Of a stretch of 64,000 nt of DNA, positions 18,070 to 26,710 are shown piece by piece. How positions within the stretch are numbered: position 1 is the stretch's first letter; each line of letters opens with the position of its first letter. Made by a program: the position numbers and the translations under genes. The notes beneath the pieces are model-generated. The model saw only the letters and a program-made list of their open reading frames with translations. It was not told where the DNA came from and did no database searches. Source of the DNA: Streptococcus mitis (GTDB taxonomy: Bacteria; Bacillota; Bacilli; Lactobacillales; Streptococcaceae); contig NZ_JPFW01000008.1 of assembly GCF_000722705.1 (NCBI RefSeq), forward strand, positions 434,001-498,000, given 5' to 3'.

Positions 18070-20319
18070 TTACAATTTCTCACGCGCAGCTTTAGCTGCT
18101 TCAACAAGGCGAATCAAGCTTTCTTTTGTTTCTGGAATACCACGTGTTTTCAAACCACAGTCTGGGTTGATCCAAACTTTCTTGCTTGGCACTTTAGCAA
18201 GGATAGCTTCGATTGTGTGGTCGATTTCGCCTTCATTTGGCACACGAGGTGAGTGGATATCGTAAACCCCAGGTCCCACTTCTGTTTGGAAGTTTTTCGC
18301 TTTGAGTTCGTCCAAGATTTCAAGGTTTGAACGGCTAGCCTCAAATGAGATAACGTCCGCATCCATGTTGTCGATAGCTGGGATGATATCTGTAAATTCT
18401 GAGTAACACATGTGAGTGTGGATTTGAGTATCTGGCGCTACTGTTGAGTGTACCAAGCGGAAGGCAGGAATTGCCCAGTCAAGGTAGTCTTCGTACCAGT
18501 CGCTACGACGGAGTGGCAATTTCTCACGAAGAGCAGCCTCATCGATTTGGATGATTTTCACACCAGCAGCTTCAAGGTCAAGCACCTCATCCTTGATAGC
18601 AAGGGCGATTTGAAGAGTTGAATCCTTGATAGAGATGTCTTCACGTGGGAATGACCAATTGAGGATGGTAACAGGTCCAGTCAACATACCTTTAACAGGT
18701 TTGTTTGTACGGCTTTGTGCATAGCTAGACCATTTAACAGTGATAGGGTTAAGACGAGTGACATCACCCCAGATGATTGGTGGTTTAACTCCACGCATAC
18801 CGTATGATTGTACCCAACCATTTTTAGAGAAGAGGTAACCTGACAAGTTTTGACCGAAGTACTCAACCATGTCATTACGCTCAAATTCACCGTGAACAAG
18901 GACATCAAAGTCAATATCTTCTTGCCATTTGATCCATTCGTCAATTGTTTCAGCAAGGAAAGCATCGTACTCTTCTTGAGACAATTCACCTTTACGGTAA
19001 GCCAAACGTTTAGCACGAACTTCTTTTGTTTGAGGGAATGAACCGATAGTTGTTGTTGGAAGAGCTGGAAGTTTGAAAGCTTCTTCTTGGATAGCTTCAC
19101 GTTCTGCAAAGGCTGGCAAACGAGTGTAGTCTGCATCAGTCAAACCAGCGATACGCGCACGAAGTTCCGCATTTTCACCAACACGCTCAGTCGCAAAGAG
19201 TTCTTTGTTAGCTGCAAGTGCTTCTTCACCTTGACCATTGCGGATAGCATCCAAATCACGAATCTCATCCAATTTTTCAACTGCAAAGGCAAAGTGGTTC
19301 AAGATTGCTGGTTCAAATTCTTCATTAGCAGTTGTAAATGGCACATGAAGAAGTGAGCAAGAGCTTGTCAAGACAATGTTTTCAGCTGGAATTTGCTCAA
19401 GAACAGCCAAGCTCTTTTCGTAGTTGTTACGCCAGATATTTTTACCATTGACAATACCTGCGTAGAGAGTCTTGTCAGCTGGGAAACCACCTTTAACGAG
19501 TTCAAGAGTTTTCTTACCTTCAACGAAATCAAGACCAATGGCATCAACAGGCAATTTTACAAGGTCAGCGTAAACGTCACGAACGTCACCAAAGTAAGTT
19601 TGAAGCAATACTTCAAGACCTTTTTTGTCAGCCAAGAGTTTGTTGTAGAGGTTCAAGAAGAGAGCTTTTTCTTCAGCTGTCAAATCTTTGACAAGAGCAG
19701 CTTCATCCAATTGGATACGAGTCGCACCAAGTTCTGCCAATTTAGCAAAAACTTCTTGGTAAGCAGCAACTAAGCTATCTACGAAGTCTTCTGCTTTCAC
19801 GCCTTCTTCAAAGTCTGACAATTGAAGGAAAGTGAATGGACCTACAAGAACTGGACGAGTGTTCAATCCAAGTTCTTTTGCTTCTTGGAACTCATCAAAG
19901 ATTTTGTGACCTGCAAGTTTGACTTGAGTATCTTTTTCAAATTTAGGAACGATGTAGTGGTAGTTGGTGTTGAACCACTTCTTCATTGGAAGGGCGCGAA
20001 CGTCCCCTTTTTCTCCTTGGTAACCACGACCCAAAGCGAAGTAGCGCTCAAGGTCAGACAAGTCCAAGTTTTGAACTGAAGCTGGTACCACGTTGAAAAG
20101 GAAAGCTGCATCTAGGAAGTTGTCATAGTGAGAGAAGTCATTTGATGGGATTTCAGTGATGCCTTTTTCTTTGACGATGTTCCAGTGTTTAGCACGCAAT
20201 TCTTTTGCGGCTGCAAGGAGTTCTTCTTCTGAGATTTCTTTTCTAAAGTATTTTTCAGTTGTAAATTTTAATTCGCGGAATTCGCCCAAACGAGGGAAAC
20301 CGATGATTGTAGTTGACAT
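18070..20319 (-). CDS. metE: Cobalamin-independent methionine synthase
   Basis: A 749-residue two-barrel enzyme transferring a methyl group from 5-methyl-THF-polyglutamate to homocysteine. The N-terminal domain starts [19 protein letters not shown]. In the catalytic C-terminal domain the zinc ligands are visible in HTHMCYSEF near 633-641 and NPDCGLKTR near 719. GGAGG lies just before ATG 20319. It is followed by metF, together covering the last steps of methionine synthesis. Confidence 0.96.
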   Translation of the reverse strand: MSTTIIGFPRLGEFRELKFTTEKYFRKEISEEELLAAAKELRAKHWNIVKEKGITEIPSNDFSHYDNFLDAAFLFNVVPASVQNLDLSDLERYFALGRGYQGEKGDVRALPMKKWFNTNYHYIVPKFEKDTQVKLAGHKIFDEFQEAKELGLNTRPVLVGPFTFLQLSDFEEGVKAEDFVDSLVAAYQEVFAKLAELGATRIQLDEAALVKDLTAEEKALFLNLYNKLLADKKGLEVLLQTYFGDVRDVYADLVKLPVDAIGLDFVEGKKTLELVKGGFPADKTLYAGIVNGKNIWRNNYEKSLAVLEQIPAENIVLTSSCSLLHVPFTTANEEFEPAILNHFAFAVEKLDEIRDLDAIRNGQGEEALAANKELFATERVGENAELRARIAGLTDADYTRLPAFAEREAIQEEAFKLPALPTTTIGSFPQTKEVRAKRLAYRKGELSQEEYDAFLAETIDEWIKWQEDIDFDVLVHGEFERNDMVEYFGQNLSGYLFSKNGWVQSYGMRGVKPPIIWGDVTRLNPITVKWSSYAQSRTNKPVKGMLTGPVTILNWSFPREDISIKDSTLQIALAIKDEVLDLEAAGVKIIQIDEAALREKLPLRRSDWYEDYLDWAIPAFRLVHSTVAPDTQIHTHMCYSEFTDIIPAIDNMDADVISFEASRSNLEILDELKAKNFQTEVGPGVYDIHSPRVPNEGEIDHTIEAILAKVPSKKVWINPDCGLKTRGIPETKESLIRLVEAAKAAREKL

Positions 20320-20350
20320 GATGTGTCCTCCAAAATTTGTTGTTGAAACT

Positions 20351-20420
20351 ATCTTAACAGAAAAGAAATCATCTGTATAATTGTAAAAAATTAGGCTTTG
20401 ATATAGTTTGAAACTATATC
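20351..20420 (-). promoter_or_regulatory. metE promoter with MtaR/MetR-type operator
   Basis: A perfect 21-bp palindrome, GATATAGTTT-G-AAACTATATC, spans 20400-20420 and fits the known streptococcal MtaR/MetR motif TATAGTTTnAAACTATA. Downstream on the minus strand are TATACA (20374-20379), a 17-base spacer and TAAGAT (20351-20356). The palindrome centre is then about 65 bases upstream of the expected transcription start, the usual position of a LysR-type activator site. Confidence 0.85.
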
Positions 20421-20591
20421 ACTATTTTAGACAAAAGAAAAAGACTTGAGACAAATGCCTCAAATCCTTTGTATGGCTTGTTTTTTGCTGTGTTTTAGTT
20501 GGAATACTCAAATACGTTATTAGTAATTCTTATAAGTGACTATGACTTGTTATTAGAAAAGACTATAGGTTGATTTTTCTTTTGTAATTCT

Positions 20592-20647
20592 GATATTTCC
20601 CTGAAAAGTGCGGACGGGAGGTAAAATTATCCAGTGGATGATTTTAG
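20592..20647 (-). repeat. Truncated copy of the structured element (E4), downstream of the HigA-like gene
   Basis: It keeps only the last hairpin, TAAAATCATCC-ACT-GGATAATTTTA, and the tail CTCCCGTCC-GCAC-TTTTCAGG, nearly identical to copy E3. The upstream part of the element is missing. The rest of the gap 20421-20591 shows one weak hairpin (TTGAG/CTCAA near 20445-20466) and nothing else I can name. Confidence 0.55.
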
Positions 20648-20670
20648 CCAACCAAGTAATTTCATCCCTA

Positions 20671-20964
20671 TCAACTCTTTCTCTGTTCAAGTGGGACGAC
20701 TGCTAGTGTCTTTCCTAAACTGGCTAGGACTTTTAAGACTGTGTCCAACTGAGGACTAGTCTTTCCTGTTTCCATCCTAGCTATGACAGGCTGGCTTACT
20801 CCACTAAGTTCTTCCAGCTTTTTCTGACTGATTCCTTGTTCATGCCTAGCCTCAATCAGCTCACTCATAATAGCCACTCGCATATCACTTTCAAGGATTT
20901 CCTCCTTGCTAAAGAGCTCAGAGCGGACATCCTTCCAATTACTACCAATAGCATTATTCTTCAT
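20671..20964 (-). CDS. HigA-like XRE antitoxin (orphan)
   Basis: 97 residues from ATG 20964 (GTG 20967 is an alternative start). An XRE helix-turn-helix covers about 40-90: QGISQKKLEELSGVSQPVIA, then RMETGKTSPQLDTVLKVL. The N-terminal NAIGSNWKDVRSELFSKEEI is typical of HigA antitoxins encoded after a HigB toxin. Only a short stub of the toxin frame remains upstream, so the antitoxin appears orphaned; such genes can persist as autoregulators or anti-addiction factors. The gene lies at the start of the accessory island. Confidence 0.8.
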   Translation of the reverse strand: MKNNAIGSNWKDVRSELFSKEEILESDMRVAIMSELIEARHEQGISQKKLEELSGVSQPVIARMETGKTSPQLDTVLKVLASLGKTLAVVPLEQRKS

Positions 20965-21010
20965 CACTTACCCCTCTTTCTTTTAAGTCCTTCAGTTCAC
21001 GCTGTGCTTC
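20954..21010 (-). pseudogene. C-terminal stub of a HigB/RelE-like toxin gene
   Basis: In the frame overlapping the antitoxin start, 18 codons read EAQRELKDLKERGVSDEE and then TAA at 20954-20956. A TAA stands directly before the first codon. The overlap with the antitoxin start and the charged helical sequence look like the end of a HigB-type toxin whose body is deleted. Upstream is an ATAACT-CAAA-AGTTAT inverted repeat (21020-21035) that could be the old operator. No protein longer than this stub can be made from the frame. Confidence 0.45.
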
Positions 21011-21150
21011 TTAGAAATTATAACTCAAAAGTTATTAAAAGTAAATCCTAACATTTATAAAAAGAAGACCTTAGAAAAATTCCAAAGATCTCATCTTTAT
21101 TATTCGAAAAAATTACGGGAAGAGTTATAAATTGAAGACAATCCTTACTA

Positions 21151-21516
21151 TTATTCCAGCTCTATCCCCTTCTCTCGGAGATTAGCCAGACACTCCTCAT
21201 AGTAGGCATCATCATGTTCGCTATATATAGGACTAGTCAACTTTTCCTCTACTAAATCTTCATAAGGAGGGCAAGTCTTGCCACGGTAGTTCTTGTCCAG
21301 CCACTCTGGACTGACATTGTAGCCACGGCTAGCCATCTCCTCCATGATCAAGCGATGATAGGCATAGAGACGATAGGGCGAGTGAGTAAAGACATAGTCA
21401 ACCGTCGCATGCTTTCTGCCCCAGCCATTGCCACGCAGGGCGCAACACTCTCGATGTTGCCCCAAAAGTTGAGGACGGGGAAGTTGTGAAATCAAAGCCT
21501 CATGCCAAAATCTCAC
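21151..21516 (-). CDS. Pyr_excise/TIGR02328-type protein (pyrimidine-dimer glycosylase-like)
   Basis: 121 residues starting MRFWHEALISQLPRPQLLGQ, then HRECCALRGNGWGRKHATVD, which is the N-terminal signature of the pyrimidine-dimer DNA glycosylase-like family (T4 endonuclease V relatives). In such enzymes the N-terminal amine attacks the abasic sugar. Whether this short bacterial version is active is not known. It overlaps the DUF1722 gene by 17 bases, so the two are translated together. Confidence 0.75.
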   Translation of the reverse strand: MRFWHEALISQLPRPQLLGQHRECCALRGNGWGRKHATVDYVFTHSPYRLYAYHRLIMEEMASRGYNVSPEWLDKNYRGKTCPPYEDLVEEKLTSPIYSEHDDAYYEECLANLREKGIELE

Positions 21517-21904
21517 GGGAGTCTCCTTTCAGTAACGTCGAATGTTGCAAGTAGGTATTGGGATAGCGATCAAGCAAGTCTCGAGTCTTAGCAATCACAT
21601 CTTCCTTAGAAGCTTGACCAAAGCGATAGCGATCCAACAAGAGCATATAGTCCTTGCGCTCAGCACCTGTTGCTTTCTTTTTAAAATAGCCCCAAATATG
21701 CTGAAAAGCATTGCAAACCTGACCCCTATGCTCTGGAATCTGGCAGGCACGGTCAATCATCTCTTGAACCTTACTCACCTCCACCGCTTCTTGCTTGAGA
21801 TACTGACGAATCTCATTGTAAATATTGCTGGAATGACTCAAAACGAGGTATTTATTTCTAGCCCAGAGTTGCTGGCACTGGGATTTTTGATTAGTTTGTT
21901 CCAT
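21500..21904 (-). CDS. DUF1722 (YbgA-family) protein
   Basis: 134 residues: LWARNKYLVLSHSSNIYNEI near 13-32, HRGQVCNAFQHIWGYFKKKA near 59-78 and a final TYLQHSTLLKG, which fit the DUF1722/YbgA family. In other bacteria this domain is often fused to DUF523 or sits beside photolyase or other DNA-repair genes. Here it overlaps a Pyr_excise-type gene, again suggesting a DNA-damage role. The biochemical function is unknown. Confidence 0.75.
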   Translation of the reverse strand: MEQTNQKSQCQQLWARNKYLVLSHSSNIYNEIRQYLKQEAVEVSKVQEMIDRACQIPEHRGQVCNAFQHIWGYFKKKATGAERKDYMLLLDRYRFGQASKEDVIAKTRDLLDRYPNTYLQHSTLLKGDSREILA

Positions 21905-21972
21905 GTTTCTCCTTGCTTTCTATCCGTTTCCAGGAAATATGGAAACAAAGTTGTATCTAAAAAATGAGCGAA

Positions 21973-22225
21973 TTATGAGCGGAATATGAGCGAATAAATA
22001 GTGTTTTTTGTAGTTCCTGATTTTTCTAATAAACCTTGGTTTACAAATAGTTGGAGATAGCGACGAATGGTTGCTGCACTCAAGCCTGTCAATTCTTGTG
22101 CTACTGCATTTATTATCTGGTAATGCTCTACAAGATAAGACTCTAACCCATTCGCCCCATACGACCATTCCCATTTTCAAAAGAGGGAATAATTTCTAAC
22201 TCAAAATGCACAATAAACCGTTCAT
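21973..22225 (-). pseudogene. Fic-domain gene remnant with C-terminal winged helix
   Basis: Two frames carry pieces of one gene. From 22225 the frame reads DERFIVHFELEIIPSFENGN, then GRMGRMG and a stop; this holds the Fic active-site loop, with a Ser in place of the histidine of HPFxxGNGR. A one-base frame change then gives LESYLVEHYQIINAVAQELT, GLSAATIRRYLQLFVNQGLL and a stop at 21973, a typical winged helix found after Fic domains. The start, the catalytic histidine and the segment between loop and helix are lost. It lies directly after the intact fic gene. Confidence 0.65.
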
Positions 22226-22228
22226 CTC

Positions 22229-22999
22229 TTAGTCTATTTCTAAATCATGTTGGCCACCTAATAAAAGATTTTCAAAAAATCGTTCCAGATATTCTGTTTT
22301 TTTCTGGAATAGCTTCGCATTATCTAGAACAAGAGCATCTCGAAAATACTTTGCATTTTCTTGGAAGGGTTTGTTGTCTACTTGAAATCCCATAGTTCTA
22401 AGGTACTTAATCAAAAATACTGTTATGGTTCGAGTATTTCCTTCTCCAAAAGGATGAATTTGCCAAATACCTGAAATAAAAGTCTTGATATGTTGCACTA
22501 CTTCAATCTCGGATTTTCCTCGATAGTCAAATTGACTTTCCTGCTGAAAATCATAGGTCAAACTATCTGCTACCGTACGAAAATCATCATAGATGACACT
22601 ATCTCCATTTAAAACAGCCTCACTTTTTGTAATGTTATAAGAGCGGTATTCTCCCAAGGGAATACCTTGTGGTAGGAGGCCAAAGAAAAGCTCTCTATGA
22701 ATCAATTTCAATGTTGTTGGAGCAAATTTAAAGGCATTAGAGGACAAGAGCTCCACAATTCTCATGGCAACAAGATCTGCTTCTCTTGTACTATCATCCT
22801 TCTCTTGGTGGTAAGTCGTTACTTGGTCATAAACTTCTTGATAAGTCAACTTTCCTTGAGAATTTTGCTGTGCGAGCTCTCTCATATACGGCGACGGTTC
22901 TAGATCATCTACCTTTTGTAAGCCAAACCCCGTTTCCCATAGGTCTAACTTGGTCTGATAAGAGAGTCTGGGATTATCAATTTCATAAGTCGGTGTCAT
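22229..22999 (-). CDS. Fic-domain protein
   Basis: 256 residues from ATG 22999, after AAAGGA (MTPTYEIDNPRLSYQTKL). The Fic core is complete: IWQIHPFGEGNTRTITVFLI near 187-206 matches HPFxxGN(G/T)R, with helices on either side. Fic proteins transfer AMP or a related group from a nucleotide to a target hydroxyl. I see no clear inhibitory helix (S/T)xxxE(G/N) in the N-terminal part and no small antitoxin gene beside it. It lies 199 bases downstream of hsdM on the same strand, a frequent partnership with type I restriction loci. Confidence 0.88.
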   Translation of the reverse strand: MTPTYEIDNPRLSYQTKLDLWETGFGLQKVDDLEPSPYMRELAQQNSQGKLTYQEVYDQVTTYHQEKDDSTREADLVAMRIVELLSSNAFKFAPTTLKLIHRELFFGLLPQGIPLGEYRSYNITKSEAVLNGDSVIYDDFRTVADSLTYDFQQESQFDYRGKSEIEVVQHIKTFISGIWQIHPFGEGNTRTITVFLIKYLRTMGFQVDNKPFQENAKYFRDALVLDNAKLFQKKTEYLERFFENLLLGGQHDLEID

Positions 23000-23198
23000 G
23001 GTTTTCCTTTCTAGACAAAGCTTCAAGTAAAATCTTTATATTCTATTCTACCATATTAGATTAGCTAGATTTTCCAGTAATTTGTCGTTTCTTACGAAAC
23101 TAGCTCTTGGTTTTTAAATAAAAGACTGTATCAGGAATTTATTATTCCGAGTCTTAGACAAGCTATTTTTTCTTTTACAATCTCCGCTACTTCCCCCA

Positions 23199-24800
23199 TC
23201 ACCCTTTAAAATCCTTCAAAAACTCTTTAAGCTCGGAATCAGCTTCTGGTGTAGTTCCGTGTAGTTGACCGAGCATTTCAAGTAGAGAAGCGGTTTGGTT
23301 TTGGATTGCTTCATTTGTCGTGTTAATCTTGCTGACGATATCTGTCAGTGGTTCGACTTCTTCTTCCTCAAAGGTATCTACATAGCGAGGGATATTGAGG
23401 TTGTAGTCATTTTCGACAATTTCTTCATAGCTTGCTAGATGGGCAAATTTGTCAATCTCCTCACGTGACTTGTAGGCTTCCAGAATCTTCTCGATATGAG
23501 CATCTGTCATGATATTCTGGTTTTTCCCTTTATCAAACTCCTTAGAAGCATCGATAAAGTAAACATCACGGTTGGTACGGTTCTTTTTGAGAATGATAAC
23601 CGTGGTCGGAATGCTGGTATTAAAAAAGATATTAGCAGGTAGACCGATAACCGTATCAATGGCTCCTTCTTCTAACAAGGCCTTGCGAATGGTTCCCTCA
23701 GCATTGCCACGGAAAAGGACACCGTGGGGAAGGACGATAGCCATAACCCCATTATCCTGCTTAAGATGGTAGTAACCATGCAAGAGAAAGGCAAAATCAG
23801 CCTTGGACTGGGGTGCCAGTTTCCCAAATGGAGAGAAACGAGGATCCGCCATAAAGCCAGAGTTTGCTGACCACTTGGCAGAGTAGGGAGGGTTCATGAG
23901 AACACCATCAAAGTTAGTCGGTTCTTGAGTCGGCCAGTCTTCATCCAGTGTATCGGCATTGTGGAGAAATTGATTTTCAACAGGAACACCGTGTAGAATC
24001 ATGTTCATCCGAGCCAAGTTATAGGTCGAGGTATTGAGCTCCTGACCAAAGTAGACCACTGTCTGCGGTTTATGAGAGTATTTCTTGGCATTGAGCAAGA
24101 GAGAGCCAGACCCCATAGTCGCATCATAAATGGTAAAGCCTAGCTGGTCCTCACGACCCAAAAAGGCAATCTGAGTCATGAGTTTGGCAACAGGCTGAGG
24201 TGTATAGAACTCACCAGCCTTCTTACCCGAGTCAGTCGCAAACTGACCAATCAGATACTCATAAGCATCCCCCAACATATCACCAGCATGACCAGCCACA
24301 TCTAGCACAGCCAACTCTTTCATGACCGCCGCCACCGTTTGGTTTTGCTTTTGCGGAGTTGCCCCTAACTTTTTGGAATAGAGATCAATATCTTCAAAGA
24401 GGTTTTCATAGAGTTCATCACTCTGCTCGATATCACGAAAACCCTGAGCCAAATCTTCCAACTGGAAAGTCCCCTCATTGACACGCGATACCAGAGCAGT
24501 AAAGGTCAACTCAGGCTTGATACTATAGTTGAGTTCGTCCTTCATCACTGCAAGAAGATCCTCGTGGGTATCCGCATCCTCATAGTAGTTACGATAGACC
24601 TCAAGGGCAGCCTCTAGACTCTCACTCCCCTCCTCCATAGTCTCCGCCACGAAAAAGAGCATCTTGTCTGACAGATACTTATAAAAGACCATGCCCAAGA
24701 GATAGGACTTGTAGTCATTGGCATCCATCTTAGAGCGGAGAACATCCGCTGAGTTCCACAGGGCTTGGTAAAGCGACTGGGACGTTTGTGTTGTTTCCAT
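23199..24800 (-). CDS. hsdM: Type I restriction-modification methyltransferase subunit HsdM
   Basis: A 533-residue N6-adenine methyltransferase. An N-terminal helical bundle (QSLYQALWNSADVLRSKMDA) precedes the catalytic domain: FYTPQPVAKLM near 196, YDATMGSGSLLLNAKK near 225 (SAM-binding motif I) and VLMNPPYSAKW near 301 (NPPY motif IV). It works with HsdS for modification and with HsdR for cleavage. It is the last gene of the operon hsdR-HNH-hsdS-AAA, 36 bases after the AAA-DUF4435 C-terminal fragment. Base composition is close to the chromosome average, unlike the AT-rich genes just before it. Confidence 0.95.
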   Translation of the reverse strand: METTQTSQSLYQALWNSADVLRSKMDANDYKSYLLGMVFYKYLSDKMLFFVAETMEEGSESLEAALEVYRNYYEDADTHEDLLAVMKDELNYSIKPELTFTALVSRVNEGTFQLEDLAQGFRDIEQSDELYENLFEDIDLYSKKLGATPQKQNQTVAAVMKELAVLDVAGHAGDMLGDAYEYLIGQFATDSGKKAGEFYTPQPVAKLMTQIAFLGREDQLGFTIYDATMGSGSLLLNAKKYSHKPQTVVYFGQELNTSTYNLARMNMILHGVPVENQFLHNADTLDEDWPTQEPTNFDGVLMNPPYSAKWSANSGFMADPRFSPFGKLAPQSKADFAFLLHGYYHLKQDNGVMAIVLPHGVLFRGNAEGTIRKALLEEGAIDTVIGLPANIFFNTSIPTTVIILKKNRTNRDVYFIDASKEFDKGKNQNIMTDAHIEKILEAYKSREEIDKFAHLASYEEIVENDYNLNIPRYVDTFEEEEVEPLTDIVSKINTTNEAIQNQTASLLEMLGQLHGTTPEADSELKEFLKDFKG

Positions 24801-24836
24801 AATGTTTCTTTCTTTTTTATAAATTCAAAAATCTAT

Positions 24837-25226
24837 CTATTGCTTCAATAGTTTCATTTCTAACTCTTCAAAATATTTATGTCGTAATTTTTTCTGTAAA
24901 TCATTATCCAATGCAATACTACTTAAAGCTTTTTCTTTTAAGTTAGAAACTATTTCTTTAATTTCTTTGGAATCAATTATTTCATTTTTCAAGTTACAAA
25001 TCTTTAAAATTTTCGAAAAACCTGAAGAAGCTATGCTATCTTCCACAATTTTAGTTATATTTTCTAATGTTACAGTTATATCAAATTTTTCTGATAAATT
25101 TTCTAAAAATGTCCGTGCTTCATCCTCGGTTGGTTCTCTTGTTTCTATCAAATTCCCTTCCATAAATTCATCAAGTTTCTTTTTCAAAGCGATACTTATT
25201 ATTTTATCTTTATTTGTTATACACAA
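24837..25226 (-). pseudogene. C-terminal fragment of the AAA-DUF4435 protein (after frameshift)
   Basis: A 129-codon frame opening at a TTG (CITNKDKIISIALKKKLDEF) without a ribosome site. It overlaps the end of the AAA gene by 10 bases. Removing two bases from the local GTGT at about 25217-25224 would join it to LKNFETLLLV of the upstream frame as one protein of about 620 residues. The content (AT-rich, helical, lysine- and glutamate-rich) fits the C-terminal end of that protein. Independent translation seems unlikely. Confidence 0.7.
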
Positions 25227-26701
25227 ACTAATAACAGTGTCTCGAAATTTTTTAATTTTTGTTTTTTATCCTCCTCATCATCAGATAGAACATAATTCAC
25301 CATTTCTTCATCTACCAAAAGCATCTCTATCTCATTAAAAGGGAGCACAAAAATATTTTTCTTTTTATAGCTTTCAATTCTTGCCTCATCCATCCAGTCA
25401 TAATCAATAATGCCGTATGCTTTATTACCATATGTTTCCTCTAGTTTATTGTAAGCTTTTGTGTATTGAATAACTTGTTTATGCCCTTGAACTGGTTTGA
25501 CAAAACAAAATTTACTGAATAATTTGGAATATATTTGATAGTCCAGACTATTTTTAGTTCCTTCGCAAAACAAAATTGGCTTTTTTGCACCAGATACTTC
25601 AGTTAATAATGGTAATGGTATTTCTTGTGATTCTTCCAACACCTGATAATCCAAATCATAAGGTGCTTCAAAATTCTTACACCATATATAGGTTGCATTT
25701 GTTCTAGATTGAACAAAGTCCATGTTATGTGAAGCAAAAATAAATTGACAATCAGGTCGCTCTGATATGAGCAAATCCCATAATTCATTATAGACAGCAG
25801 CATTAAGGAATGTTTCTGGTTCATCAACGATAATATAACTATTTTCTGGAGCTAGAAGGACATTACCAATATAAAACAATATGCAACGTTCTCCATCACT
25901 AAGTCCATTTATACTATATTTAGACCCATTTTTTTCAACTTTAACAACTGTATTTTTAGTATCAATATCAAATTTTATTTCTGGTTTAATTTTATTCCAT
26001 ATTTTTTCTAATTTTTGCCACAAAGATAATGACGATTCATTTTTACCTCTGAAATTGTCTGTAGCTACAGCTATGATGTCTTTTACTAAAAGTGTTATTA
26101 ATTTCGTAAAAGTATTTGAAAAATTTGCATCAATCTGATTAAGATATAAATCTATTGTTTCGTACTTTAGGTTTATATTGTTAAACTCAGTAATATAAGA
26201 ATCTTCATCAACTACATTCCTATCCTGAATATGAGTAGCAAAACACAACAGTTTTTGAGCAGGCAAAACATACATTTCATTACTATTAATTTTACTATTA
26301 TTCTTTCTTAATTCATTAATTAGACTAGTTTTTCCTGCCCCATTAGCCCCAATGATAACTGCGGTAGAATCTATTTTAGCAATGAAAGAGAAAAGTTTAA
26401 TTACTTTGAAATTATATATAATTTGAGGAAATAAAGAATCATACGATTTAATGTCACCACCATAACAATTGTAGATACTTTCTAACAAATTATCTCGTAA
26501 TGTTTTGTACCTTACCGTTACATCATTAGACAAAACTTTTTCATCTATCTCTTTATTTATAAAAGAAATAAGTTCAAAGAGATAATTATCTACTCGATTA
26601 TATAAATCTTTTTCATAGTCAGCAATTTGACTTAAATTATCTCGAAATCTTTTCTTTTCAGATTCTAACTTTTCAATCAAATCTTTTTTAGAACTATACA
26701 T
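25217..26701 (-). CDS. AAA ATPase-DUF4435 (TOPRIM-like) defence protein, PARIS AriAB-like; C-terminus frameshifted
   Basis: A 494-residue product with AAGGAGG before ATG 26701. Residues 1-110 are helical. Walker A GANGAGKTS is at 118-126, an ABC-like signature GLSDGER at 266-272, Walker B YIIVDEPE at 289-296 and a histidine switch FASHN at 322-326. From about 373 it is DUF4435/TOPRIM-like: ILFCEGTKNSLDYQIY (catalytic-type Glu), GIIDYDW at 430-436 (DxD-type) and PFNEIEMLL at 454-462. Fused AAA plus DUF4435 is the layout of single-chain PARIS, an anti-phage system that senses anti-restriction proteins. The frame ends early at 25217 through a probable 2-base insertion; the missing C-terminus is the fragment 24837-25226. 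It lies between hsdS (9-base gap) and hsdM. An OLD-like ATPase of other function is the alternative. Confidence 0.72.
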   Translation of the reverse strand: MYSSKKDLIEKLESEKKRFRDNLSQIADYEKDLYNRVDNYLFELISFINKEIDEKVLSNDVTVRYKTLRDNLLESIYNCYGGDIKSYDSLFPQIIYNFKVIKLFSFIAKIDSTAVIIGANGAGKTSLINELRKNNSKINSNEMYVLPAQKLLCFATHIQDRNVVDEDSYITEFNNINLKYETIDLYLNQIDANFSNTFTKLITLLVKDIIAVATDNFRGKNESSLSLWQKLEKIWNKIKPEIKFDIDTKNTVVKVEKNGSKYSINGLSDGERCILFYIGNVLLAPENSYIIVDEPETFLNAAVYNELWDLLISERPDCQFIFASHNMDFVQSRTNATYIWCKNFEAPYDLDYQVLEESQEIPLPLLTEVSGAKKPILFCEGTKNSLDYQIYSKLFSKFCFVKPVQGHKQVIQYTKAYNKLEETYGNKAYGIIDYDWMDEARIESYKKKNIFVLPFNEIEMLLVDEEMVNYVLSDDEEDKKQKLKNFETLLLVCV

Positions 26702-26710
26702 AATTCCTCC

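Noticed and set aside
21920-22180. An 86-codon frame on the minus strand as a gene
   Set aside because: It is a mixture of frames across the Fic remnant; the conserved residues (GNGR loop, winged helix) lie in the other two frames.
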